Part shown: positions 1 to 7,753 of the stretch, in pieces
Layout of the letters: the number at the start of each line of letters is the position of its first letter
How positions within the stretch are numbered: the stretch's first letter is position 1
Source: Bacillota bacterium
Lineage (GTDB): Bacteria > Bacillota > Clostridia > Acetivibrionales > DSM-1351
NCBI GenBank assembly: GCA_023417285.1
Contig: JAEZFR010000426.1
Span: 1-11,749 of the forward strand
Direction: 5' to 3'
DNA: 11,749 bases
Translations under genes and position numbers: made by a program
Notes under the pieces: model-generated
What the model saw: the letters and a program-made list of their open reading frames with translations, nothing else
Database searches by the model: none
Told to the model about the DNA's origin: nothing

Positions 1-1
1 G

Positions 2-820
2 GGTAGAGGTAAAAAGCTTGCGGCACCTCCTGTGAAAGAGTTCGCGCAGCAGCACAATATACCAGTGCTTCAGCCTGAAAAAATAAAAACAGATGCTTTT
101 ATAGAAGAAATAAGGGCTCTTGCGCCTGATTTACTAGTCACTGCTGCATACGGGAAAATTATTTCCAAGGCGTTATTGGATGTTCCAAAAATAGGATGTA
201 TAAACGTCCATGGTTCATTACTTCCCAAACTAAGGGGAGCCGCACCTATACAATGGTCCATTATAAATGGCGATACTGTAACGGGTATTACTACAATGTT
301 CACTGACGTTGGAATAGATACGGGAGATATGCTTCTAAAAAGAGAGATTGAAATAACGCCAGATATGACAGGTGGCGAACTACATGACAGGTTAGCCGAG
401 CTTGGAGCGATAGTTCTAAGTGATACGCTAAAGGCACTTAGAGCAGGTACTTTAGAGAGAATACCACAAGATGACAGCCAGCATACCTATGCTCCTATGT
501 TTACAAAGGAAATAGGCTTGATAGATTGGAATAAAAGTGCTCAAGATATTCATAACCTTGTAAGAGGTACCGATCCATGGCCTGGTGCTTACACGTTTAT
601 TGATGGTGAGAGGATGAGGGTTTGGAAGACAAAGCCTATTTTAGAAGACAAAGAGGGGCAGATAGGTGAGATACTGTCTGTAGATAATGACGGTCTTCTT
701 ATTAAATGCGGTGTTGGTTGTATTAAGGTTTTGCAACTTCAATTTGATTCTTCAAAAAGAATGGGCGTATCTGACTACCTGAGAGGGCACACCATCGAGC
801 AAGGTGCTGTTTTAAAATAA
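2..820 (+). CDS. fmt: Methionyl-tRNA formyltransferase, 5' end cut by window edge
   Basis: Fmt transfers a formyl group from 10-formyltetrahydrofolate to Met-tRNA(fMet) in the cytoplasm, making the initiator for translation. The frame is open from base 2 and reads GRGKKLAAPPVKEFA, the usual stretch after the first conserved loop, so about 40 N-terminal residues lie upstream (272 residues seen; family length about 310). A GTG at 32 is in frame but lies inside this conserved stretch and is not the real start. The formyltransferase core shows NVHGSLLPKLRGAAPI, with catalytic Asn at 203-205 and His at 209-211. It is followed by TDVGIDTGDML, with catalytic Asp at 305-307. The C-terminal tRNA-binding domain follows from about base 600 (DPWPGAYT motif just before it). 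It is normally preceded by def. No sign of damage. Confidence 0.96.
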   Translation, partial: GRGKKLAAPPVKEFAQQHNIPVLQPEKIKTDAFIEEIRALAPDLLVTAAYGKIISKALLDVPKIGCINVHGSLLPKLRGAAPIQWSIINGDTVTGITTMFTDVGIDTGDMLLKREIEITPDMTGGELHDRLAELGAIVLSDTLKALRAGTLERIPQDDSQHTYAPMFTKEIGLIDWNKSAQDIHNLVRGTDPWPGAYTFIDGERMRVWKTKPILEDKEGQIGEILSVDNDGLLIKCGVGCIKVLQLQFDSSKRMGVSDYLRGHTIEQGAVLK

Positions 821-899
821 GTAGTAAGATTACCTTTAATGTGTTGGGATAAAAAGCAGGTTTATATACAACAATAATTAACAAGAAATTTATATCATT

Positions 900-904
900 G
901 GAGG
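900..904 (+). promoter_or_regulatory. Shine-Dalgarno site fixing the metallopeptidase start
   Basis: GGAGG lies 8 bases before ATG 913. An in-frame TTG at 898 overlaps this site and so cannot be the start; ATG 913 is chosen. Confidence 0.8.
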
Positions 905-912
905 ATTATCGA

Positions 913-1611
913 ATGGGATTCTTCTATATGGATCAATATTACCTTTTGCTTGTCGTTCCAGCATTGATAATTTCTGTCTTTGCACAGTTAAAGGTAAAAA
1001 GCACTTTTAATAAGTATAAGGCTGTCAGGAACTCAAGGAATATGACTGGCGCTGAGGTAGCGAGGTATTTGCTACAGACAAACGGAATACATGATGTACA
1101 GGTGACAAGGACTGCTGGTGAGCTAACTGACCATTATGACCCAAGGAGAAAGGTGCTTAGGCTTTCAGATTCAGTATTTGCAAGCACCTCCGTTTCTGCT
1201 ATAGGGGTTGCTGCACATGAGACTGGCCATGCTATTCAGCATCATACCAGCTATGCGCCGCTTGTATTGAGAAGCACGCTTGTACCAGTTGCAAATATTG
1301 GTTCCTCTGCTGGACCTTATATAGCTGTTCTTGGGCTATTCTTTGGTTCACCGCTTATTACTTATATTGGGCTGTTTCTTTTTGCAGGAGCTATACTTTT
1401 TTATCTAATAACATTGCCTGTTGAGTTTAATGCTAGCAGCAGAGCTATTGCCAGTCTGAGAAGCACTGGGTTGCTGACAAATGATGAAATCAGTCCTGCA
1501 AAGAAGGTGCTAAGTGCTGCTGCCATGACATATGTAGCATCTGCGTTAGTGGCTGTAGCCAGCTTCTTGAGACTCTTGCTGATCACAAGAAACAGGCAGG
1601 GCAGAAGATAG
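913..1611 (+). CDS. Membrane zinc metallopeptidase, YugP / Zn_peptidase_2 family
   Basis: A 232-residue predicted integral-membrane zinc peptidase. A hydrophobic N-terminal segment (about residues 9-26) leads into a soluble part with the zincin motif HETGH (H102, E103, H106). A long hydrophobic region (about 121-169) ends at VEFNAS, whose E171 is the likely third zinc ligand. A last membrane segment covers about 198-225, followed by a basic tail (RNRQGRR). This layout matches the neutral zinc metallopeptidases related to B. subtilis YugP, whose substrate is unknown to me. It sits between fmt and rsmB with 92 bases before it and 113 after, a place where Bacillus has no gene. Family membership is fairly sure; any role in quality control of membrane proteins would be a guess. 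Confidence 0.88.
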   Translation: MGFFYMDQYYLLLVVPALIISVFAQLKVKSTFNKYKAVRNSRNMTGAEVARYLLQTNGIHDVQVTRTAGELTDHYDPRRKVLRLSDSVFASTSVSAIGVAAHETGHAIQHHTSYAPLVLRSTLVPVANIGSSAGPYIAVLGLFFGSPLITYIGLFLFAGAILFYLITLPVEFNASSRAIASLRSTGLLTNDEISPAKKVLSAAAMTYVASALVAVASFLRLLLITRNRQGRR

Positions 1612-1661
1612 CATTAATAGGAAAGCCTTAGAACATGGAAACCATAATACCAGTAATTTAA

Positions 1662-1689
1662 TTGAAATTTACAGACAAAAGGATAAAAT
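1662..1689 (+). promoter_or_regulatory. Possible internal promoter before rsmB
   Basis: TTGAAA (1662-1667) and TAAAAT (1684-1689) are separated by 16 bases in the 113-base gap before rsmB. Each hexamer is close to the sigma-A consensus, but the region is AT-rich and such matches arise easily by chance. If real, it would let rsmB and the genes after it be expressed independently of fmt. Confidence 0.3.
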
Positions 1690-1724
1690 AAAAGTATAAA
1701 TATTTTGAAACAAGAGGATAGTTT

Positions 1725-3071
1725 ATGGCTTTAGATACGGCAAGAGAGACAGCACTTAAAATTTTATATGATATTGACCAAAAGGGTGCTTACTCTAATA
1801 TTTCAGTTAATAAGTATCTTGAAGCTTCTGATTTAAGGGAGATTGACAGGGCATTTGTAACAGAGCTGGTTTACGGTACTGTTAAGTGGCTGATAGAAAT
1901 AGACTATATTATTGGTAAATTTTCAAGTATAAAGCTAAAAAAGCTGTCGCCTTGGATATTAAATACTTTGAGACTGGGAGTTTATCAAGTAATACATACC
2001 GATAAGATTCCTGTTTCAGCAGCTTGCAATACCAGTGTGGACCTTGCAAAAAGGTATGGACATCAGGCCTCTAGCAGATATGTAAATGCTGTTCTGAGAG
2101 CTGTGGCAAAGAATAAATTGAATCTTCCATTTCCTGAGGATGAGAGCTCTGAGTATTATCTCAGTATAAAGTATTCTCACCCAGAATGGCTGGTAAAAAG
2201 ATTAGTTGCACTGTTTGGTGTTAACTTTACAAAAGATTTATTAAAGGCAAATAATGAGATAGCTGATTTCTCGGTAAGGGTAAATACACTTAAAACTACT
2301 GCTGACAGACTTATTGAAATACTGTCGGAAGAGGGAGTAAACGCGGTAAAGGGCAATCACCTTGAAGAAGCGGTGGTTTTGCACAACCCGTCCTCTATCT
2401 CAAGACTCAAGGCATTTCGAGAAGGTTTGTTTCAAGTGCAGGACGAGAGTTCTATGCTGTGTGCAAGGGTGCTTTCACCTAACGAGGGTTCGTTGATAAT
2501 AGATGTTTGCAGTGCACCAGGTGGAAAGACTACGCATATGGCACAGTTGATGAAGAATAAAGGCAGTATTATTGCCAGGGATATTCATCAGCATAAGCTT
2601 AGGCTGATTGAACATGCAACGCAGAGACTAGGAATTAACATCATAAGCACACAAGTTTTTGATGCTACGCAGCTAGACAATACATTGCTTGAAAAGGCAG
2701 ATAAGGTTCTAGTGGATGCTCCATGCTCCGGATTGGGCATAATTAGAAGGAAGCCCGATATTAAGTATACTAGGGTAGAAGAAGATAGCACACAATTAAA
2801 GCATATTCAGAAACAGATTTTGAGCAATGCAAGTAAGTATGTTAAACCCGGCGGTGAGTTGGTTTATAGTACTTGTACCATTTTACCAGAAGAAAACCTG
2901 GATATAATTAATGATTTTATTAAAGATAACCCTTCATTTGAAATGATGAATATTGAAAACTTGTTGCCAGCAACTCTACGAAAGGAAACAGCAAGACATG
3001 GTTATATTCAACTCTTTCCTAGCGTAGATTCAACAGATGGCTTTTTTATATGTAAAATGAAAAGGACGTAG
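1725..3071 (+). CDS. rsmB: 16S rRNA (cytosine-967-C5)-methyltransferase RsmB
   Basis: RsmB (Sun/Fmu) uses S-adenosylmethionine to make m5C967 (E. coli numbering) in 16S rRNA. The 448-residue length is normal for the family. Residues 1 to about 130 form the helical NusB-like RNA-binding domain (ARETALKILYDI at the start; NAVLRAV near its end). The Rossmann-fold methyltransferase domain has the SAM-binding motif DVCSAPGGKT from D260. DAPCSGLG carries C334, the Cys that helps release product, and STCT carries the nucleophile C384. Both cysteines expected in m5C RNA methyltransferases are therefore present. An AAGAGG site sits 7 bases before ATG 1725. The stop is 3 bases before rlmN, so the two rRNA-modifying enzymes are almost certainly cotranscribed and probably translationally coupled. 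Confidence 0.96.
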   Translation: MALDTARETALKILYDIDQKGAYSNISVNKYLEASDLREIDRAFVTELVYGTVKWLIEIDYIIGKFSSIKLKKLSPWILNTLRLGVYQVIHTDKIPVSAACNTSVDLAKRYGHQASSRYVNAVLRAVAKNKLNLPFPEDESSEYYLSIKYSHPEWLVKRLVALFGVNFTKDLLKANNEIADFSVRVNTLKTTADRLIEILSEEGVNAVKGNHLEEAVVLHNPSSISRLKAFREGLFQVQDESSMLCARVLSPNEGSLIIDVCSAPGGKTTHMAQLMKNKGSIIARDIHQHKLRLIEHATQRLGINIISTQVFDATQLDNTLLEKADKVLVDAPCSGLGIIRRKPDIKYTRVEEDSTQLKHIQKQILSNASKYVKPGGELVYSTCTILPEENLDIINDFIKDNPSFEMMNIENLLPATLRKETARHGYIQLFPSVDSTDGFFICKMKRT

Positions 3072-3074
3072 ATT

Positions 3075-4106
3075 ATGATAAATCTTATGGACCTGTCTCT
3101 AGAAGAACTTGAGCAAATGCTACAACAAATGGGACAGCAGAAATTTAGAGCAAAGCAAATATATAAATGGGTACAAAACGGCATTAATTCCATTGATGAG
3201 ATGAGTAATATCTCAAAGCAGCTTAGAGAACAGCTCTCTGAAACTACTGAGATCAGAAGACTGTCTATAAGAAATAAACTTGTATCTAAAATAGATGGTA
3301 CTACAAAGTATTTATTTGAATTATATGATGGTAATATTATAGAAAGTGTACTAATGAAGTATAAACATGGTTATACAGCATGTATTTCTTCACAGGCAGG
3401 CTGCAAAATGGGGTGTACATTTTGTGCATCTACAGGTGCAGATTTTTCAAGAAATCTGACTAGTGGGGAAATGTTGGATCAGATACTATCTATGCAGCAG
3501 GATTCGGGAAATAGAATAGGGCATATCGTGCTGATGGGTATTGGGGAACCCCTTGATAATTATGATAATGTTCTAAAGTTCTTGAAAATGGTGAACCACC
3601 CTGATGGATTAATGATTGGGCTTAGAAACATATCTATCTCAACTTGTGGAATTGTACCTAGAATATATGAACTTGCACAAGAGAACCTCCCAATAACGTT
3701 ATCTATCTCGTTGCATGCCTCTAAAGATGATATACGCAGCAAGATGATGCCAATAAATAGAGCCTATTGTATTGACAAATTAATCGAAGCATGTAAGATA
3801 TATACAGAGAGAACAAAACGGAGAATAACTTTTGAATATGCAATGATTGCAGGTGAAAATGACTCAGTAGAGGACGCCAGAGAGTTGGGGAATCTTCTTA
3901 GAGGTATGCTAAGCCACGTTAACCTTATCCCTGTAAACAAGGTTGAAGGGAATGGATATAAAAAAAGTTCAAGAGTTCAGATTGATAAATTTAAAAGTAT
4001 ACTAGAAGCAAGGGGAATCGAAACCACGGTTAGAAGAGAATTAGGCAGTGATATTAATGCAGCTTGCGGGCAACTGAGAAAAAATCAGCTTGACCAGATG
4101 GATTGA
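3075..4106 (+). CDS. rlmN: Dual-specificity 23S rRNA (A2503)/tRNA (A37) methyltransferase RlmN
   Basis: A radical-SAM enzyme that adds a methyl group to C2 of A2503 in 23S rRNA and, in characterised homologues, of A37 in some tRNAs. The 343-residue protein has the cluster motif CKMGCTFC, with C110, C114 and C117 binding the 4Fe-4S cluster. It also has the GEPLDNYDNV loop, and AACGQL near the end, whose C331 matches the Cys that carries the transferred methyl group. The order and length fit RlmN; its relative Cfr, which methylates C8 and gives antibiotic resistance, has the same core motifs. The housekeeping position right after rsmB, shared across Firmicutes, argues strongly for RlmN. ATG 3075 has AAAGGA 8 bases upstream, inside the end of rsmB. 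ATG 3087 is a less likely alternative. Confidence 0.95.
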   Translation: MINLMDLSLEELEQMLQQMGQQKFRAKQIYKWVQNGINSIDEMSNISKQLREQLSETTEIRRLSIRNKLVSKIDGTTKYLFELYDGNIIESVLMKYKHGYTACISSQAGCKMGCTFCASTGADFSRNLTSGEMLDQILSMQQDSGNRIGHIVLMGIGEPLDNYDNVLKFLKMVNHPDGLMIGLRNISISTCGIVPRIYELAQENLPITLSISLHASKDDIRSKMMPINRAYCIDKLIEACKIYTERTKRRITFEYAMIAGENDSVEDARELGNLLRGMLSHVNLIPVNKVEGNGYKKSSRVQIDKFKSILEARGIETTVRRELGSDINAACGQLRKNQLDQMD

Positions 4107-4134
4107 CTTAAATAAGTTTTTCTTAGCAAGTCTT

Positions 4135-4139
4135 AGGAG
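4135..4139 (+). promoter_or_regulatory. Shine-Dalgarno site fixing the stp start
   Basis: AGGAG lies 8 bases before TTG 4148. The in-frame GTG at 4139 overlaps the site itself, so the upstream start is rejected. Confidence 0.75.
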
Positions 4140-4147
4140 TGATTTTT

Positions 4148-4873
4148 TTGAAATACGGTGTTAAAACTGACAGAGGACAAAAAAGAGAACTAAATGAGGA
4201 TTACTGTAATGTAATAGTTGGGTATCCGGCAGTACCAACTTGTTTCATCATTGCTGATGGAATGGGTGGTCACCAATGCGGAGAAATTGCCAGCAAAAAG
4301 GCTGTTGAAGTTGCAACTGAAGAGTTGCTTGCATGCAATTGGGAAACTGACTCGGTACCTGAATTAATCAAGGATATAGTACTCCGAGCTAATGAGAGAG
4401 TATACGAGTTTTCTCAGCTTGAGGATTCAACAAGAGGAATGGGTACTACTCTTATTATTGCTGTTTTCAAAAATCGAAAGCTTTATATAGGACATGTAGG
4501 TGATAGTAGGGTGTACCTTATACGACAGGGTTCAATCAACAAGCTTACATGGGATCACTCATTCATTGAAGAGTTGGTAAAGAATGGTTCCATTACTCGT
4601 GATGAAGCTCAAAATCATCCAAAAAAGAACTTGATCACTAGGGCTGTTGGCTATGAGTTGGACTTACAAGTTGATACATATGAGGTAGATGTCAAAGAAG
4701 AGGACGTAGTGCTGCTGTGCACGGACGGACTTACAAACATGCTTATTGATGAACAAATGCTGGATATAATAAATAATGCAGATGATTTACAAAAAGCATG
4801 TGATACTTTGGTTGAAACTGCAAATAATAATGGCGGGGAAGATAATATCACCGTAATTTTAGGTAAGATATAG
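4148..4873 (+). CDS. stp: PP2C-type Ser/Thr protein phosphatase (Stp/PrpC)
   Basis: A 241-residue metal-dependent cytoplasmic phosphatase that removes phosphate from targets of the neighbouring kinase and from the kinase itself. With TTG 4148 as start the protein begins MKYGVKTDRGQKRELNED, the normal N-terminus of this family. The metal-binding acidic residues are all seen: D18 (NED), D37 in ADGMGGH, D193 in CTDGL and D232 in GEDN. GMGTTL and GHVGDSRVYL are the other usual PP2C motifs. It is a minimal catalytic domain with no regulatory extension, as in B. subtilis PrpC. It lies 41 bases after rlmN and 49 bases before prkC; the phosphatase-kinase pairing is widely conserved. No missing catalytic residue. 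Confidence 0.95.
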   Translation: MKYGVKTDRGQKRELNEDYCNVIVGYPAVPTCFIIADGMGGHQCGEIASKKAVEVATEELLACNWETDSVPELIKDIVLRANERVYEFSQLEDSTRGMGTTLIIAVFKNRKLYIGHVGDSRVYLIRQGSINKLTWDHSFIEELVKNGSITRDEAQNHPKKNLITRAVGYELDLQVDTYEVDVKEEDVVLLCTDGLTNMLIDEQMLDIINNADDLQKACDTLVETANNNGGEDNITVILGKI

Positions 4874-4904
4874 GTGATTTTTTGTTTACATCAACGATAA
4901 TCTG

Positions 4905-4910
4905 AAAGGA
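4905..4910 (+). promoter_or_regulatory. Shine-Dalgarno site for prkC
   Basis: AAAGGA is immediately next to an in-frame ATG at 4911, which is too close to serve it, and 12 bases from ATG 4923. A further ATG follows directly at 4926. I choose 4923; 4926 remains possible. Confidence 0.55.
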
Positions 4911-4922
4911 ATGATTGCAAAA

Positions 4923-6791
4923 ATGATGGAAGGCCAGATGCTTGGGAATAGATACCTTTTGTTAGAAAAGATAGGCGGAGGCGGTATGGCAGTTGTATTT
5001 AAGGCAAAATGCACTCTGCTAAACAGGTTTGTTGCTATTAAGATATTAAGGTCAGAATTTACAAATGACGAAGAGTTTGTAAAAAGATTCAGGATTGAAG
5101 CACAGGCGGTTGCAAGCTTATCCCATCCAAATGTTGTTTCAATATATGATGTGGGACATGAGGAAGACTTACATTATATAGTTATGGAATACATTGATGG
5201 GCTTACATTAAAGGAGTATATCACCAAAAATGGCGCTTTGGATTGGAAGGATGCAGTCAAGATTACCGCTCAAATTTGCTCTGCAATTGAACACGCTCAT
5301 AAGAATAATATTGTACATAGGGATATTAAGCCCCACAATATTTTATTAACTAAAGAGGGTATTGCGAAGGTTACGGATTTCGGTATTGCACGGGCTGTTA
5401 CTTCATCAACAATAACAATGGTGGGCAGTACAATAGGGTCTGTTCACTACTTCTCTCCCGAACAGGCAAGGGGCGGTTTTATAGATGAAAAATCAGATTT
5501 ATATTCCCTTGGTATTGCCTTGTATGAAATGGTTACTGGCAGAGTTCCATTTGACGGCGATTCTCCTGTTTCTGTTGCACTTAAGCATATTCAAGAAAAA
5601 CCAATTGAGCCAGTAAAAATTGTTCCTTCACTGCCTTATGGCGTAAATGAAATTATCATGAAGGCTATTCAAAAGGATCAAAATATTAGATATCAGTCAG
5701 CTTCTGCAATGATGAATGATTTAAACCATGTTCTTATACAACCGCAGGGCGGATTTGTAACTATGCAGAATGTTGATAGCCAAAGTACTATAAGAATGCC
5801 ATTAATTAATGTGAATGATACAAGCAGCAATGTACCAAGAGGTGGTACTGTCTCTAACGACAAACGGATGCAAAAGAAAAAGAATACTGTAACCTATTGG
5901 ATTGCTGGTATAACGGTTTTATTAGTTGTAGTCTTGGGTATTGTTTTGGCATGGTCAGTACTATTTAAACCAGCTAATAATGATACATTTCAGATAGAAG
6001 AGTACCGTGGCAAAATGTATGATGAGGTTAAGCCTCAACTAGATGCAAAGGGCTTTAATATAACCCCAGTATGGAGAGAAAGTACGCTCCCAAAAGGTAT
6101 TATTATTGACCAAAGTATTAAGCCTGGGGAAGACTATAAAAGTGGTAATTTCACATCTTTAGAACTAATTATTTCAAGTGGACCTAAGCTAGCAACTGTT
6201 CCTGATGTTAGAGAAAAAGAATATAGGGAAGCTCAGAATGAAATTACTTCTGCAGGACTAAAATGGAGGATAGAGAGAGAAAATAATAAAGATGTCCCTG
6301 CAAACTATGTCATCAGGACCAGTCCTGAAGGCGGCCAACAGGTTCCACCTGACACTGAAGTTACTATTTATGTTAGTAGGGGAGAAGAAGTTAAGAAAAC
6401 TAAGGTTCCGAACCTTGTGGGTAAGACAGAGATTGATGCACAAAAGCTCTTATCGGATGCAAAGCTTGGGCTTGGAAATATATTCCCTGCGGGTGTTACG
6501 AAAGGTATAGTAAATAAACAACTTCCTGTAGCATATGAGGAAGTATTAGAAGGTGAAACAGTAAGTATTTGGCTCACCCCACAAGAGGAAACTACGCCAC
6601 CTGTTACAACTCCTGATAACGGAGGGAATAATGGCGCTGGAAATGGCAACGGTGAAAATAATGGGGGAGAAGGTACAAACAATGGTGGTCAAACTGGAGG
6701 CCAAAATGGTGGGCAAACAGGTGGAGATACGCCCACAGGAAACCAGAATCCTGGTACCACCCCTGACCCAAACGCACAGTCACAGAATTAA
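4923..6791 (+). CDS. prkC: PASTA-domain Ser/Thr protein kinase PrkC/Stk
   Basis: A 622-residue membrane eukaryotic-type kinase. Residues about 10-270 form the kinase domain: glycine loop GGGGMAVVF, catalytic K40 (VAIKIL), HRDIKPHN with D134, DFG with D152, and SPEQARGG at the end of the activation segment. A linker leads to one membrane helix (about 326-348). Three extracellular PASTA repeats follow at about 356-422, 424-490 and 494-555; the first lacks the usual VP start and is divergent. In B. subtilis and related bacteria these repeats bind peptidoglycan fragments and signal germination or growth. The last 66 residues (557-622) are a Gly/Asn/Gln/Thr/Pro-rich low-complexity tail outside the cell, not usual in PrkC. 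Paired with stp upstream and rsgA downstream; RsgA (CpgA) is a reported PrkC substrate in B. subtilis. Confidence 0.96.
   Translation: MMEGQMLGNRYLLLEKIGGGGMAVVFKAKCTLLNRFVAIKILRSEFTNDEEFVKRFRIEAQAVASLSHPNVVSIYDVGHEEDLHYIVMEYIDGLTLKEYITKNGALDWKDAVKITAQICSAIEHAHKNNIVHRDIKPHNILLTKEGIAKVTDFGIARAVTSSTITMVGSTIGSVHYFSPEQARGGFIDEKSDLYSLGIALYEMVTGRVPFDGDSPVSVALKHIQEKPIEPVKIVPSLPYGVNEIIMKAIQKDQNIRYQSASAMMNDLNHVLIQPQGGFVTMQNVDSQSTIRMPLINVNDTSSNVPRGGTVSNDKRMQKKKNTVTYWIAGITVLLVVVLGIVLAWSVLFKPANNDTFQIEEYRGKMYDEVKPQLDAKGFNITPVWRESTLPKGIIIDQSIKPGEDYKSGNFTSLELIISSGPKLATVPDVREKEYREAQNEITSAGLKWRIERENNKDVPANYVIRTSPEGGQQVPPDTEVTIYVSRGEEVKKTKVPNLVGKTEIDAQKLLSDAKLGLGNIFPAGVTKGIVNKQLPVAYEEVLEGETVSIWLTPQEETTPPVTTPDNGGNNGAGNGNGENNGGEGTNNGGQTGGQNGGQTGGDTPTGNQNPGTTPDPNAQSQN
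6684..6725 (+). repeat. 12-bp degenerate tandem repeat in the prkC tail
   Basis: Three and a half in-frame 12-base units, starting at 6684, 6696, 6708 and 6720, encode GGQT GGQN GGQT GG. Third codon positions differ between units (ggt/gga, caa/caa, act/aat/aca), so the amino-acid pattern is kept more strictly than the DNA. The rest of the tail (from about 6591) is of similar composition but less regular. Confidence 0.85.
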
Positions 6792-6816
6792 AATAATTTG
6801 ATAGAATAGATATAAT
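6788..6816 (+). promoter_or_regulatory. Possible internal promoter before rsgA
   Basis: A perfect TATAAT (6811-6816) lies 17 bases after TTAAAA (6788-6793, four of six consensus bases), in the 49-base gap between prkC and rsgA. The predicted start would be near 6823, leaving a very short leader before the ribosome site at 6827. The -35 part overlaps the prkC stop codon. Chance occurrence in AT-rich DNA is quite possible. Confidence 0.3.
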
Positions 6817-6826
6817 CAGCCCATAT

Positions 6827-6833
6827 AAGGAGG
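6827..6833 (+). promoter_or_regulatory. Strong Shine-Dalgarno site for the TTG start of rsgA
   Basis: AAGGAGG, a full match to the anti-Shine-Dalgarno core, lies 7 bases before TTG 6841. It supports this non-ATG start. Confidence 0.85.
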
Positions 6834-6840
6834 TAGTATT

Positions 6841-7749
6841 TTGCCGTTTGGTACAATACTAAAGGGCATCGGAGGCTTCTATTATGTTAGAAGCGAGGAT
6901 GACCAAAACATCTATGAATGTAAACCAAGAGGAATATTTAGAAAGGATAGCCTTGTTCCCGTTCCAGGGGACAAGGTTGTCTTTAGTATATTGGATTGCT
7001 CAAAAAAGCTTGGCAATATTGATGAAATACTAGAGAGAAAATCTGAGTTGATTCGTCCAGCCATTTCAAATATTGACCAGATTGCAATTGTTATTGCATC
7101 TAAAGCACCCAATCCAGATTTTTTACTACTGGATAAGCTTTTAATCACAGCTGAAATGAAAAATATAAAAGTCATTATTTGCATAAACAAATGCGATTTA
7201 GATGATGGACAGATGTATAAGGAGATTAGTGAAATTTACGGTCTAGCAGGATATGACTGTATAGAGTTAAGCTCTGTTAGAAATACTGGTTTTAGGGCCT
7301 TAAAAGAAAGACTAAAGGATAGAACTACCGTTTTTGCTGGACAATCCGGAGTAGGCAAGTCAACCATACTCAATCATATTCTTGAGGAATGGGTTATGGA
7401 GACAGGCAGTGTAAGTGACAAAATAGAAAGAGGAAAACACACCACAAGACATGCTGAGCTTCTTGGGTTGAAATTTGGAGGATATATTGCTGATACACCC
7501 GGTTTTAGTTCATTTGAGCTGATTATACCTTATAATGAGTTGGAAAATTATTATCCTGAAATAAGGAAAAATATTGGCAGTTGTAGATTCACGTCGTGCA
7601 GCCATATCTCTGAGCCTGACTGCCCTGTAAAAGAGGCTGTTGAAAAGGGTGAAATGTCTAAGGAGAGATATCAGAGATACGTTCAGTTATACACTCAATT
7701 AAAAAGCATTCCGCAATATGGGAAGAAAGCTAAACAAAGAAAGGGATGA
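6841..7749 (+). CDS. rsgA: Small ribosomal subunit biogenesis GTPase RsgA (CpgA)
   Basis: RsgA is a circularly permuted GTPase that helps late maturation of the 30S subunit and tests its decoding centre. The 302-residue protein starts with an OB-fold (about 1-70). The G motifs come in the permuted order: G4 NKCD (N116-D119), G5 SSV (near 139), G1 GQSGVGKS (167-174), G2 threonines in HTTRH, and G3 DTPG (from D218). A C-terminal zinc site is formed by C248, C253, H255 and C261, followed by a basic helical tail (GKKAKQRKG). All family hallmarks are intact. It starts with TTG behind a strong ribosome site, 49 bases after prkC, and its stop lies 4 bases before rpe. In Bacillus the orthologue is a PrkC substrate, which fits the gene order. 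Confidence 0.96.
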   Translation: MPFGTILKGIGGFYYVRSEDDQNIYECKPRGIFRKDSLVPVPGDKVVFSILDCSKKLGNIDEILERKSELIRPAISNIDQIAIVIASKAPNPDFLLLDKLLITAEMKNIKVIICINKCDLDDGQMYKEISEIYGLAGYDCIELSSVRNTGFRALKERLKDRTTVFAGQSGVGKSTILNHILEEWVMETGSVSDKIERGKHTTRHAELLGLKFGGYIADTPGFSSFELIIPYNELENYYPEIRKNIGSCRFTSCSHISEPDCPVKEAVEKGEMSKERYQRYVQLYTQLKSIPQYGKKAKQRKG

Positions 7750-7753
7750 GTAT

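Noticed and set aside
3075..4106. Reading the radical-SAM gene as the resistance enzyme Cfr
   Set aside because: Core motifs are shared, but the conserved housekeeping position after rsmB and before stp-prkC indicates RlmN.
4107..4122. Short palindrome and T-run between rlmN and stp as a terminator
   Set aside because: The stem is only about 4-5 AT-rich pairs with almost no loop, too weak; the operon more likely continues.
6368..6682. Minus-strand open frame of 104 codons, Pro/Ser/Phe-rich
   Set aside because: It is antisense to the PASTA and Gly/Asn-rich part of prkC; the odd composition simply mirrors that low-complexity tail. No ribosome site or known motif.
7718..7753. Upstream ATG giving a longer Rpe
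   Set aside because: It overlaps the rsgA coding end and adds residues that the family lacks; ATG 7754 has a well-placed ribosome site and gives the canonical N-terminus.
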